27,293 bases of DNA from a virus (IMGVR_UViG_3300027747_000771:1-27293); one strand, 5' to 3'; counted from the stretch's first letter, positions 1 to 5,292 are shown. The notes: generated by a model from the letters alone, not told the origin. Made by a program: numbers and translations.

Positions 1-472
1 TGTTCCACGCAGAATGATATTTCTTATTGTCAAACCAGAAAAATGTTCCTGGTTCTATTTGTCTTTCTTCACCATCTACTTCATACAAGTAAGTGCCTTG
101 CAATGATAAATGATATCTATCTCTTGTCTCATAATATGTACCATCGTCAACGTGGCGACCAACACTATCGTTTGGATTTAATTTAAAGAAAGCGGCTCTT
201 GAAGTTTGCGTAATGTCGTGCTTCTTAAGATACTTTCTCACTTCAGTATACTTATCATAAAGCGGTGTGCGTCTTTGCAAATCAGAATTTTTAGGATTCT
301 CATCTGGACTACGAACCATCGCCATCACTAGAGGAAGAAACCCATACGGATTCTTTTCCCCACCAATCTTAGAATAAGTAGAAACTGCTTGCCAATCTGT
401 ATCGTCAATCTGCCCTAGAATTTTACTTATGTCAATTCCAGTTTCAATGAATCTAAAATTACTCATCATCAT
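1..472 (-). CDS. 2OG-Fe(II) oxygenase, aspartyl/asparaginyl beta-hydroxylase-like (partial)
   Basis: The reading frame is open from ATG codons at 472, 469 and 466 to the window edge, so the C-terminus is missing. About 155 residues are visible. The segment GRHVDDGTYYETRDRYHLSL near residues 110-130 gives an H-x-D pair and a downstream R-x-H, and the later part (EPGTFFWFDNKKYHSAWN) supplies the distal histidine expected of an iron/2-oxoglutarate binding double-stranded beta-helix of the aspartyl/asparaginyl hydroxylase type. The start overlaps the stop of the upstream gene, so the two are translationally coupled. It is the third oxygenase-like gene in 2.4 kb. The substrate cannot be told from sequence. 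Confidence 0.75.
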   Translation of the reverse strand, partial: MMMSNFRFIETGIDISKILGQIDDTDWQAVSTYSKIGGEKNPYGFLPLVMAMVRSPDENPKNSDLQRRTPLYDKYTEVRKYLKKHDITQTSRAAFFKLNPNDSVGRHVDDGTYYETRDRYHLSLQGTYLYEVDGEERQIEPGTFFWFDNKKYHSAWN

Positions 473-1118
473 ATTCCATCAATTGCATACTTCCCGTATG
501 CGGAAAATCGTATCTATCAAAGTGGTCAAAATTTGTTTTACCAATTGGCATAATATTCACACCAACAATGATTCTATAATTGCAATCAGTAGGACTTGTT
601 TGATGCGTTGCCCATGCGGGAAACATAACTAACGTACCTGCGACAAAAGGTAACTCTTCTTGAGACTTCAACATCAATTCATTTTTATCTGAAATTGCAG
701 GTTGTATTACATATTTCTCTGCACCTAGATTTGGAAATACTGTTCCGCTTGCATTACCATCAGCATCAAACAAATGAAATGAACCACCCAAGAAACTATT
801 CGCATGACTGTGCATGTGATGAAAGCCACCAGCTTTTTGTCTAGTCGCCCACATACTTGTAATCCCACACTCATCATAATAACCCATATCATCCATTGCA
901 TACTTACCACAACTGTGAATGAAGTCTGTTAACTTTTTAACTTTATCATCTTTGTGTAAGTTTGCTCTAGTGATTTGAAGCCCATTCCTTTCACGTTCAG
1001 AAAGATATAGATTATCCTGTGCAAGATATCGCACTAAGAATTCTTGGTCATTCTCAAAGTTTGGATAATGAAATCTCCAAACTGGTGTGTAGAATAGTTT
1101 ATGTAATTCGACTTTCAT
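459..1118 (-). CDS. 2OG-Fe(II) oxygenase family protein
   Basis: A 219-residue protein. The segment FHHMHSHANSFLGGSFHL (about residues 99-116) carries the H-x-H iron ligands, and LVMFPAWATHQTSP (about 163-176) carries the distal histidine H172, followed by an R (about 182) that would hold 2-oxoglutarate. This spacing is that of the putative 2OG-Fe(II) oxygenase family seen in T4-like marine phages. Its start overlaps the preceding 59-residue gene by ATGA and its end overlaps the next oxygenase, so it sits in a coupled operon. Protein or nucleotide hydroxylation is plausible; the substrate is unknown. Confidence 0.82.
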   Translation of the reverse strand: MKVELHKLFYTPVWRFHYPNFENDQEFLVRYLAQDNLYLSERERNGLQITRANLHKDDKVKKLTDFIHSCGKYAMDDMGYYDECGITSMWATRQKAGGFHHMHSHANSFLGGSFHLFDADGNASGTVFPNLGAEKYVIQPAISDKNELMLKSQEELPFVAGTLVMFPAWATHQTSPTDCNYRIIVGVNIMPIGKTNFDHFDRYDFPHTGSMQLMEYDDE

Positions 1119-1294
1119 TTGTTTTCAAACTCATCATCATACAAACCCATCTCTTGGCTGATACGAACCATTTCATCCAATGCGGCTTCTTGGCGTTTTT
1201 TTGCAAATGCTCTTTGCTCTTCTTCGGTTCCTAATTCATATCCTTTATCAGAATGAATCTCTTCGGCTGCCGCAATATTCTTTTTGTCTATCAT
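1115..1294 (-). CDS. small acidic conserved-type protein, 59 aa
   Basis: A 59-codon ORF fitting exactly between its neighbours: its ATG overlaps the upstream stop (ATGA) and its TGA overlaps the next start (ATGA). The protein is charged and probably helical (KKNIAAAEEIHSD at the start, EEEQRAFAKKRQEAALDEM in the middle) with no membrane segment. Double ATGA coupling is good evidence that it is expressed. No family recognised. Confidence 0.75.
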   Translation of the reverse strand: MIDKKNIAAAEEIHSDKGYELGTEEEQRAFAKKRQEAALDEMVRISQEMGLYDDEFENK

Positions 1295-1737
1295 AAAATC
1301 ACCCTATGATATTCGTAATTAACTGTATCTTCATTTTCTCTAAAAACAACTGCACCATTACGCAAATGAAAACGTCTAGCCAATTCAGTCTTTGGACTTA
1401 GCGTAAGGTATCTTTGAATTTCTGGTTTGTTTTCTTTGATGTGACTAACAGCATCAAAAATTAATGTACGACCGGCACCTGGAGCATAACTCCAAATGGT
1501 ATAAAAAATTGCAACAATAGGTTCAGATGAAACTTGAAATAACTCTGTTTCTTTTGTTGGAATTTCTGTCTGATAACTTACGCATGTGATTGCTTTCACT
1601 TTGTCATCTGGATCACGCAACACAAAGATATCTTTGTTGTCGCCAACCCTATCAACATGTGGAATATGAGGGCGCACAGGATCCTCACTTAACATACTCA
1701 TTACACTATCAGTAAAAGATTTTATTAGATATAACAT
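1291..1737 (-). CDS. T4-like phage conserved protein, possible GNAT-like fold
   Basis: About 148 residues from the ATG at 1737; an in-frame GTG at 1764 would add nine residues but lacks a spaced Shine-Dalgarno. The N-terminus (MLYLIKSFTDSVMSML, then EDPVRPHIP) and the C-terminal region (TLSPKTELARRFHLRNGA, then VNYEYHRV) resemble a conserved protein of T4-like phages that sits next to oxygenase genes. The pattern of an aromatic strand, a helix and a late ARRFHLRNGA element recalls N-acetyltransferase folds, but no acetyl-CoA motif is clear. First of a string of coupled genes that run into the two oxygenases. Confidence 0.72.
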   Translation of the reverse strand: MLYLIKSFTDSVMSMLSEDPVRPHIPHVDRVGDNKDIFVLRDPDDKVKAITCVSYQTEIPTKETELFQVSSEPIVAIFYTIWSYAPGAGRTLIFDAVSHIKENKPEIQRYLTLSPKTELARRFHLRNGAVVFRENEDTVNYEYHRVIL

Positions 1738-1777
1738 TTTTTTATTCTCATTTTTTATTCTCACTTCTCTACATTAA

Positions 1778-1852
1778 TGGTGGAGGATGGGAGGATCGAA
1801 CTCCCACTTCAGACTTGCAAAGCCCATGTGCTCCCATTATCACTAATCCCCC
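1778..1852 (-). tRNA. tRNA-Ala (TGC)
   Basis: Cloverleaf on the minus strand: acceptor 1846-1852 with 1782-1788 (one G-U), T arm with GTTCGATC loop, anticodon TGC at 1817-1819 with U33 and A37, discriminator A and encoded CCA at 1778-1780. It is the most downstream tRNA of the array, separated from the rest by two protein genes. The anticodon stem holds three G-U pairs. Confidence 0.9.
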
Positions 1853-1854
1853 AT

Positions 1855-2379
1855 TTAACTCGGTGTTATGGTGTTAAACGAAATCACCGTTTTTCTTTTA
1901 TGTCCTAAGTTTATAGGAGAACGATGCCACAAAGTTGCTGGCATCGTTAAAATATAACCTTCTTCGACATTAGGAATTACAATAGATTCTGTTTTTTGAT
2001 TCCTAATTTGAGTCTTAACATCATCACTTGGTAACTCCAGATAATAAACATTTGTCCAATTTGCTGTGCCATGAACATGCCAACCATGAAAACTATTGTT
2101 ATAGTACTGTTGAAACCAACAATTTAAATATCCAAATTGGGTAAATCCTAATTTTGAATATACATTTTTCATATGCTCAGTTAGAGAAGGACGTAAAATA
2201 TTCCAATATTTTCTCTCGACATTCTCTTCAACATACCAATCAGTATTAGTAATTTTTTTGTCATCATTGATAAAAATTGACATACTATCAATGCTTTTGA
2301 GAAGAACATTTTTTAAATTGTCATGTTCTTCAAATTTAGATACCGCATATGGACAGTCAATGTAATTGATATCAATCAT
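1855..2379 (-). CDS. 2OG-Fe(II) oxygenase-like protein
   Basis: A 174-residue protein. GWHVHGTANWTNVYYLEL (about 99-116) supplies an H101-x-H103 pair, and MPATLWHRSP (about 146-155) supplies the distal H152, followed by a basic KRKTVISFN strand. This is the arrangement of the double-stranded beta-helix oxygenases of T4-like phages. Here H-x-H replaces the more usual H-x-D, as in its relative at 459-1118. It starts 15 bases after the preceding small gene and ends 3 bases before tRNA-Ala. The substrate is unknown. Confidence 0.78.
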   Translation of the reverse strand: MIDINYIDCPYAVSKFEEHDNLKNVLLKSIDSMSIFINDDKKITNTDWYVEENVERKYWNILRPSLTEHMKNVYSKLGFTQFGYLNCWFQQYYNNSFHGWHVHGTANWTNVYYLELPSDDVKTQIRNQKTESIVIPNVEEGYILTMPATLWHRSPINLGHKRKTVISFNTITPS

Positions 2380-2394
2380 TATTTTTCAATAAAT

Positions 2395-2598
2395 TTATTT
2401 TAGCATTTCTACAACTTCTTCTAGTGTCTCACTTACTTCCCATGTGCCATGAGGAGGTCCATAAACAAATGTTACATCTTCAATTACTCCATCTTCACGG
2501 GTAACAGTATTTCTGTGTATCGTAACAATTAAATCTTTTCTGATTGAAACTTTGTGTCCTCTAAACTCTGGACTTGAATTCGTTAGTGTTATAAACAT
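2395..2598 (-). CDS. small FlbD-like conserved phage protein, 67 aa
   Basis: The 67-residue protein begins MFITLTNSSPEFRGHKVSIR and ends WEVSETLEEVVEMLK. The order (short strands, a central DG turn, WEV-E-T and a C-terminal amphipathic helix) matches small proteins of T4-like phages that look like the flagellar regulator FlbD. This is a resemblance only; a flagellar role is not implied. It lies just downstream of tRNA-Pro and upstream of the oxygenase at 1855. Confidence 0.72.
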   Translation of the reverse strand: MFITLTNSSPEFRGHKVSIRKDLIVTIHRNTVTREDGVIEDVTFVYGPPHGTWEVSETLEEVVEMLK

Positions 2599-2624
2599 GA
2601 TATTATCCTTTAAAATTATTAAAC

Positions 2625-2698
2625 TGGTCTCGGTAGCAGGAATCGAACCTACGCTCTATCGTCCCAAACGACAAGTGATACCATTTCACCATACCGAG
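2625..2698 (-). tRNA. tRNA-Pro (TGG)
   Basis: Acceptor CTCGGTA/TACCGAG is perfect, the T loop is TTCGATT, the anticodon TGG is at 2664-2666 with U33 and G37, the discriminator is A and CCA is encoded at 2625-2627. G37 is typical of Pro tRNAs. Confidence 0.92.
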
Positions 2699-2708
2699 TT
2701 ATTTATAC

Positions 2709-2782
2709 TGGTGCCCCATGACAGAATCGAACTGCCGTTACCTGAGTACAAAACAGGTGTTCTACCATTTAACTAATAGGGC
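2709..2782 (-). tRNA. tRNA-Thr (TGT)
   Basis: Acceptor GCCCTAT/ATGGGGC, T loop TTCGATT, CCA encoded at 2709-2711. Counting from both ends places anticodon TGT at 2748-2750 with U33 and A37. The 31-39 pair of the anticodon stem is a U-U mismatch, which makes the reading slightly less certain than for its neighbours. Confidence 0.8.
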
Positions 2783-2787
2783 GAAAC

Positions 2788-3531
2788 TTAAATTGCTTTC
2801 TCAATTATATTCTTAGCTAAATTATCCACATCGGCTCTTATGGTGCCTCCGAGAATAACAATTGCATACTGCTCACCATTCTTATGTACTATCATAACAA
2901 GACACTTACCAGCCGCATTCGTTGTGCCAGTTTTGGATACTTCAATGATATCAAATTTATTCATCAACTTCACGTTAGTGTTATTGACTGAAATGTGTTT
3001 TTCTTTATTCTTCTTATCTACAACAGTTAAATCGTATCTACTCAATGCTGATATCTCACGTATTTTATCATGTCTATACGCATCTGTCAACAAGACAACC
3101 AAGTCCCTTGCGGTACTGGTATTCCTTGCGCTTAGACCAGACGTATCATCAAATTTTGTATTGTACATCTCTAGCGCAATTGCACGTTTATTCATTTGGT
3201 AAACTGTCCACAATTTACCGCCCATGCTTTCTGCTAATGCTTCTGCGGCTCTGTTGTCACTTTTGATTAACATTAAATTTAATAATTCTTCTCTAGTAAA
3301 CTTATTGTGTGAATAAAACATTCCTTTGTATGGAACTTTCTCATTCAATGGAACTCCACTTTCAATTATGACAAGTGCGGTCATCAATTTTGTAATGCTT
3401 GCTATTGGTCTTATTGTATCAATTTCAGAATCAACAATTGGATACTGTTTAGTGATATTGTATGTGTAGACTGTAATCGCACTAGCACTTAATGCCGACA
3501 GCAATACTAAAGATAAGATTATTTTTTTCAT
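2788..3531 (-). CDS. Secreted D-alanyl-D-alanine carboxypeptidase-like protein (peptidase S11)
   Basis: From the ATG at 3531 (MKKIILSLVLLSALSASA) the protein has 247 residues with a clear signal peptide. All three penicillin-binding-protein motifs of the S11 family are present in order: SITK (S45, K48), SDN (91-93) and KTGT (200-203). D,D-peptidases of this class trim or cut peptidoglycan stem peptides in the periplasm. It is shorter than DacA-type enzymes and lacks the C-terminal beta domain and membrane anchor, so it is closer to PbpG/PBP7 in size. A longer in-frame start at 3600 would lie in tRNA-Asn and is rejected. The gene is embedded between tRNA-Asn and tRNA-Thr, so it is co-transcribed with tRNAs. 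Confidence 0.88.
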   Translation of the reverse strand: MKKIILSLVLLSALSASAITVYTYNITKQYPIVDSEIDTIRPIASITKLMTALVIIESGVPLNEKVPYKGMFYSHNKFTREELLNLMLIKSDNRAAEALAESMGGKLWTVYQMNKRAIALEMYNTKFDDTSGLSARNTSTARDLVVLLTDAYRHDKIREISALSRYDLTVVDKKNKEKHISVNNTNVKLMNKFDIIEVSKTGTTNAAGKCLVMIVHKNGEQYAIVILGGTIRADVDNLAKNIIEKAI

Positions 3532-3545
3532 ATGATTCTTTGTAA

Positions 3546-3620
3546 TGGCTCCAGAGGCAGGGATCGAACCTACGACCAATTGATTAACAGTCAACTGCAC
3601 TACCGCTGTGCTACTCTGGA
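3546..3620 (-). tRNA. tRNA-Asn (GTT)
   Basis: Acceptor TCCAGAG/CTCTGGA, D stem GCAC/GTGC, anticodon GTT in a CTGTTAA loop, T loop TTCGATC, discriminator G and CCA encoded at 3546-3548. The discriminator G73 fits Asn. Confidence 0.92.
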
Positions 3621-3628
3621 ATAGAAAA

Positions 3629-3704
3629 TGGTTGCGGGTGAAGGATTCGAACCTCCGTCCTTTAGGTTATGAGCCTAATAGTCTGACCTCTGACGTAACC
3701 CGCT
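3629..3704 (-). tRNA. tRNA with CAT anticodon, initiator-like (fMet candidate)
   Basis: The anticodon loop is CTCATAA on a TTAGG/CCTAA stem. The 1-72 position is an unpaired A-A, the D stem has G11-C24 (R11:Y24) and the 3' end reads CCCGCAACCA, all like bacterial initiator tRNA. Against it, the anticodon stem has only two consecutive G-C pairs next to the loop instead of three. An Ile2 tRNA whose C34 becomes lysidine is the alternative. A second CAT tRNA with an elongator-like acceptor lies at 5460-5534. Confidence 0.82.
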
Positions 3705-3718
3705 ATAATATATATGTA

Positions 3719-3794
3719 TGGAGTGAGTGACAGGACTCGAACCTGCATTATACGGACTTGCAAACCGTTGCCTAGCCTTTCAGCGCACACTCAC
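3719..3794 (-). tRNA. tRNA-Cys (GCA)
   Basis: Acceptor GTGAGTG/CACTCAC is perfect, the anticodon GCA sits in a TTGCAAG loop, the discriminator is T (the Cys identity base) and CCA is encoded at 3719-3721. Pair 31-39 is a T-T mismatch. Confidence 0.88.
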
Positions 3795-3801
3795 ATAAAT
3801 T

Positions 3802-3929
3802 TGGCGCTCTACAGGATTCTCACCTGTTCACTGGAGACCCTATAATCAGGGTTTTTATCCCTCTACTGCCATGAATTGCGAATTCATCGTAGAACCCAAG
3901 TTGCGAACTTGGCGTGGAAATATCAGAGC
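3802..3929 (-). ncRNA. 128-nt tRNA-like RNA with CCA end and extra hairpins
   Basis: This element occupies a tRNA slot between tRNA-Asp and tRNA-Cys, with the same 7-nt spacers, and ends in discriminator G plus CCA (3802-3804). Its ends pair as GCTCT/AGAGC (3925-3929 with 3806-3810) and are followed by a T-arm-like hairpin, ACAGG-TGAGAAT-CCTGT. Between them lie two perfect 7-bp hairpins, each with a CGC loop (stems CCAAGTT and ATGAATT). The second is extended by a TCTAC/GTAGA helix. A further hairpin is ACCCT/AGGGT. No normal anticodon loop is visible. It looks like an enlarged cloverleaf rather than a translating tRNA. A stable RNA such as those in the T4 tRNA region is a possible parallel; the function is unknown. 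Confidence 0.65.
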
Positions 3930-3936
3930 ATAAACT

Positions 3937-4011
3937 TGGCGGTCTGTAGGAGAATCGAACTCCTGTAAGTGGATAGACAATCCACAGTAATAACCTCTAT
4001 ACGAACAGACC
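3937..4011 (-). tRNA. tRNA-Asp (GTC)
   Basis: Acceptor GGTCTGT/ACAGACC, anticodon stem GTGGA/TCCAC, loop TTGTCTA with anticodon GTC, T loop TTCGATT, discriminator G, CCA at 3937-3939. Position 37 is T rather than the usual purine, which is odd. Confidence 0.86.
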
Positions 4012-4017
4012 AAAACT

Positions 4018-4102
4018 TGGTGGAGATGATAGGGATCGAACCTATTGTGACTTAAGTCGGAAGATTTACAGTCTCCTGCCATACCATTACGGCGGCATCT
4101 CC
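4018..4102 (-). tRNA. tRNA-Tyr (GTA)
   Basis: Class II tRNA with a long variable arm. Acceptor GGAGATG/CATCTCC is perfect, the anticodon GTA sits in a CTGTAAA loop on a GGAGA/TCTTC stem, discriminator A, CCA at 4018-4020. Its 5' end lies one base from the CCA of the stem-closed RNA at 4104-4229. Confidence 0.92.
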
Positions 4103-4103
4103 A

Positions 4104-4229
4104 TGGTATTAGATTAGTTGACGCACTATTTGCTACGCTCAACGGAATTAGTGGCCACCTTACCGTTTATGTACGCAGTTACTCAGGCGTTACGATTGCC
4201 CATGGCTTACGTCAACTAATCTAATACCA
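4104..4229 (-). ncRNA. Structured RNA A closed by a perfect 20-bp stem
   Basis: Positions 4104-4123 are the exact reverse complement of 4210-4229, giving a 20-bp closing stem around an 86-nt core. On the minus strand the element starts TGGTA and ends TACCA, so its 3' end is CCA, one base before tRNA-Tyr. Inside the core I see a helix AACGG/CCGTT (4163-4167 with 4141-4145) and a hairpin ACGC/GCGT (4187-4190 with 4173-4176). There is no ORF of matching strand and no tRNA fold. The long end stem resembles the processing stems around rRNAs cut by RNase III. The function is unknown. Confidence 0.7.
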
Positions 4230-4231
4230 CA

Positions 4232-4431
4232 TTTAATTACACTGGATGATTGACAAAAATAACAGTTTTGAACCTGCCCTACCATGTCGTCCATGGATTT
4301 GCTTGTCAACCACATTACAGACCAAGTTGTTCCAGCGTGATTCGCTCGTTCATGTAATCTAGAAGTGCCAGTCCGTCAACTGGTTCTCACTTGTTAAATT
4401 ACCTACTGGCTTGGTAACCAATGTAATTAAA
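4232..4431 (-). ncRNA. Structured RNA B: 14-bp closing stem and three-domain junction
   Basis: Positions 4418-4431 pair with 4232-4245 over 14 bp. The single non-Watson-Crick position is G-U on the minus strand but would be C-A on the plus strand, which argues for minus-strand transcription. The interior resolves into three nested domains in order. The first is AAGTG-CCAGT/ACTGG-CACTT (4363-4392). The second is an ATTACA/TGTAAT helix (4314-4319 with 4353-4358) holding an AGCG/CGCT hairpin. The third is a 7-bp TTGACA-type helix (4250-4256 with 4303-4309) holding a CCATG/CATGG hairpin (4282-4296). Two bases separate it from RNA A and two from the CCA of tRNA-Glu. No protein or known RNA family recognised. 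Confidence 0.72.
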
Positions 4432-4433
4432 TC

Positions 4434-4509
4434 TGGTACACCTAGGGGGAATCGAACCCCTCGTTTGCGCCTTGAAAGGGCGCCGTCCTAACCGTTAGAC
4501 GATAGGTGC
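4434..4509 (-). tRNA. tRNA-Glu (TTC)
   Basis: Acceptor GCACCTA/TAGGTGT, anticodon stem GCGCC/GGCGC with loop CTTTCAA, T stem GGGGG-type with TTCGATT loop, CCA at 4434-4436. It is the first gene after the promoter at 4556-4584. Confidence 0.92.
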
Positions 4510-4555
4510 ATAATTTTTTAAAGAACATTTGATTGATTTCTCAATCTATGAATAG

Positions 4556-4584
4556 AGTATAACACTCTAAACATTTCCTGTCAA
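4556..4584 (-). promoter_or_regulatory. Sigma70-type promoter inside the tRNA array with inverted-repeat upstream element
   Basis: TTGACA (4579-4584), a 17-bp spacer and TATACT (4556-4561) on the minus strand. Directly upstream lie an A-rich CCAAAAATA element and the inverted repeat AACAAC...GTTGTT, shared with the promoters at 5684, 7783 and 8757. It should start transcription near 4549 and drive tRNA-Glu, RNAs B and A, tRNA-Tyr and the rest. It fills the 110-base gap between tRNA-Ser and tRNA-Glu. Confidence 0.85.
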
Positions 4585-4620
4585 CAACTATTTTTGGTAA
4601 CTGTTGTTTTTTATTAACAC

Positions 4621-4708
4621 TGGCAGAGAGTATGAGATTCGAACTCATGCACCGCTTTCGCAATGACAGTTTAGCAAACTGCTCCTTTAACCACTCAGGC
4701 AACTCTCT
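4621..4708 (-). tRNA. tRNA-Ser (GCT)
   Basis: Class II tRNA: acceptor AGAGAGT/ACTCTCT, anticodon GCT in loop TTGCTAA on stem GCAGT/ACTGT, long variable arm (CATTGCGAAAGCGGTG), discriminator G, CCA at 4621-4623. Confidence 0.92.
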
Positions 4709-4711
4709 ATA

Positions 4712-4801
4712 TGGCGGAAGCGGTGAGATTCGAACTCACGGAACATTTCTGTTCGCTAGTTTTCAAGACTAGTGCCATAAACCGGACTCGACCACACTTC
4801 C
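4712..4801 (-). tRNA. tRNA-Ser (TGA)
   Basis: Class II tRNA: acceptor GGAAGTG/CGCTTCC, anticodon stem CTAGT/ACTAG with loop CTTGAAA, long variable arm (GAACAGAAATGTTC), discriminator G, CCA at 4712-4714. Confidence 0.93.
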
Positions 4802-4807
4802 ATAACT

Positions 4808-4882
4808 TGGTGCGCCCTGAGAGAATCAAACTCCCACTTCAACGTTCGTAGCGTTGTGTAATATTCATTTTACTAAAGGCGC
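4808..4882 (-). tRNA. tRNA-Arg (ACG)
   Basis: Acceptor GCGCCTT/AGGGCGC, D stem GTAA/TTAC, anticodon ACG in loop CTACGAA on stem CAACG/CGTTG, T loop TTTGATT (T in place of the usual C56), discriminator A, CCA at 4808-4810. A34 would need deamination to inosine by the host TadA to read all CGN codons. Confidence 0.87.
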
Positions 4883-4893
4883 ATAAAAACATT

Positions 4894-4970
4894 TGGTGCC
4901 CTCTCTCAGATTCGAACTGAGACTTTACGGCTTCTAAGACCGATCTCTCTACCAATTGGAGTAAGAGGGC
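4894..4970 (-). tRNA. Class I tRNA with TAG anticodon (Leu CUA by codon, identity uncertain)
   Basis: Acceptor GCCCTCT/AGAGGGC is perfect, T stem CTCAG/CTGAG, CCA at 4894-4896. The anticodon loop is CTTAGAA, with TAG at 4934-4936, U33 and A37, which would pair with CUA (Leu) codons. Yet the variable region is only five bases, whereas bacterial Leu tRNAs have a long variable arm. The 27-43 pair is T-T and 31-39 is T-G. The charging amino acid is therefore uncertain. Confidence 0.75.
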
Positions 4971-4973
4971 ATT

Positions 4974-5047
4974 TGGTTCCCAGAGCAAGAATCGAACTTG
5001 CGATAAAGGCTTATCAAGCCTACGTTATACCATTTAACTATCCGGGA
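4974..5047 (-). tRNA. tRNA-Ile (GAT)
   Basis: Acceptor TCCCGGA/TCTGGGA with one G-U, anticodon GAT in loop TTGATAA, T loop TTCGATT, discriminator A, CCA at 4974-4976. Pair 27-43 of the anticodon stem is T-T. Confidence 0.88.
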
Positions 5048-5208
5048 TTAATTTCGATTTTCATCTCCCACTACTAACTATTGCTTCCCAATTTATCGTC
5101 CATTGGCACCCGTGGTAGGGCTTTCAATGCTCATCGGCCTTGCGTTCTAGCGCAAGTGATCCTTGGGATAGGACTGCTAGGCCTTAACTTGCCTAGCATC
5201 AAGTGAAT
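5048..5208 (-). ncRNA. Hairpin-rich non-coding element C between tRNA-Val and tRNA-Ile
   Basis: Every other spacer in this part of the array is under 15 bases or holds a promoter, but this one has 161 bases with no gene. Three clear hairpins lie on it: GCTAGGC/GCCTAGC (5176-5182 with 5191-5197), CTTGCG/CGCAAG (5139-5144 with 5151-5156), and CATTG...CAATG with an inner CCC/GGG (5101-5129). No long closing stem like those of RNAs A and B is evident. It could be an RNA released when the flanking tRNAs are processed. Role unknown. Confidence 0.5.
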
Positions 5209-5283
5209 TGGTACCTTGTGACAGGATCGAACTGCCGACCTTCTCCTTGTAAGGGAGACACTCTACCGCTGAGTTAACAAGGC
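5209..5283 (-). tRNA. tRNA-Val (TAC)
   Basis: Acceptor GCCTTGT/ACAAGGT, anticodon TAC in loop CTTACAA on stem TCTCC/GGAGA, T loop TTCGATC, discriminator A, CCA at 5209-5211. Confidence 0.92.
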
Positions 5284-5292
5284 AATTTTCTT

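Noticed and set aside
2700-2707. Perfect TATAAATA late-promoter match between tRNA-Pro and tRNA-Thr
   Set aside because: The start site would fall inside tRNA-Pro, and several such octamers are expected by chance in an AT-rich window of this size.
3855-4142. 95-codon minus-strand ORF
   Set aside because: It runs through the tRNA-like RNA, tRNA-Asp, tRNA-Tyr and RNA A; it has no protein-like composition.
4250-4260. TTGACA on the plus strand as a -35 box
   Set aside because: It is one arm of a helix in RNA B, with no -10 box at the right distance and no plus-strand gene.
5105-5140. Hammerhead-like core (CCGATGAG...GAAA) on the minus strand in element C
   Set aside because: The conserved CUGAUGA is not met and no stem II can form between the two parts.
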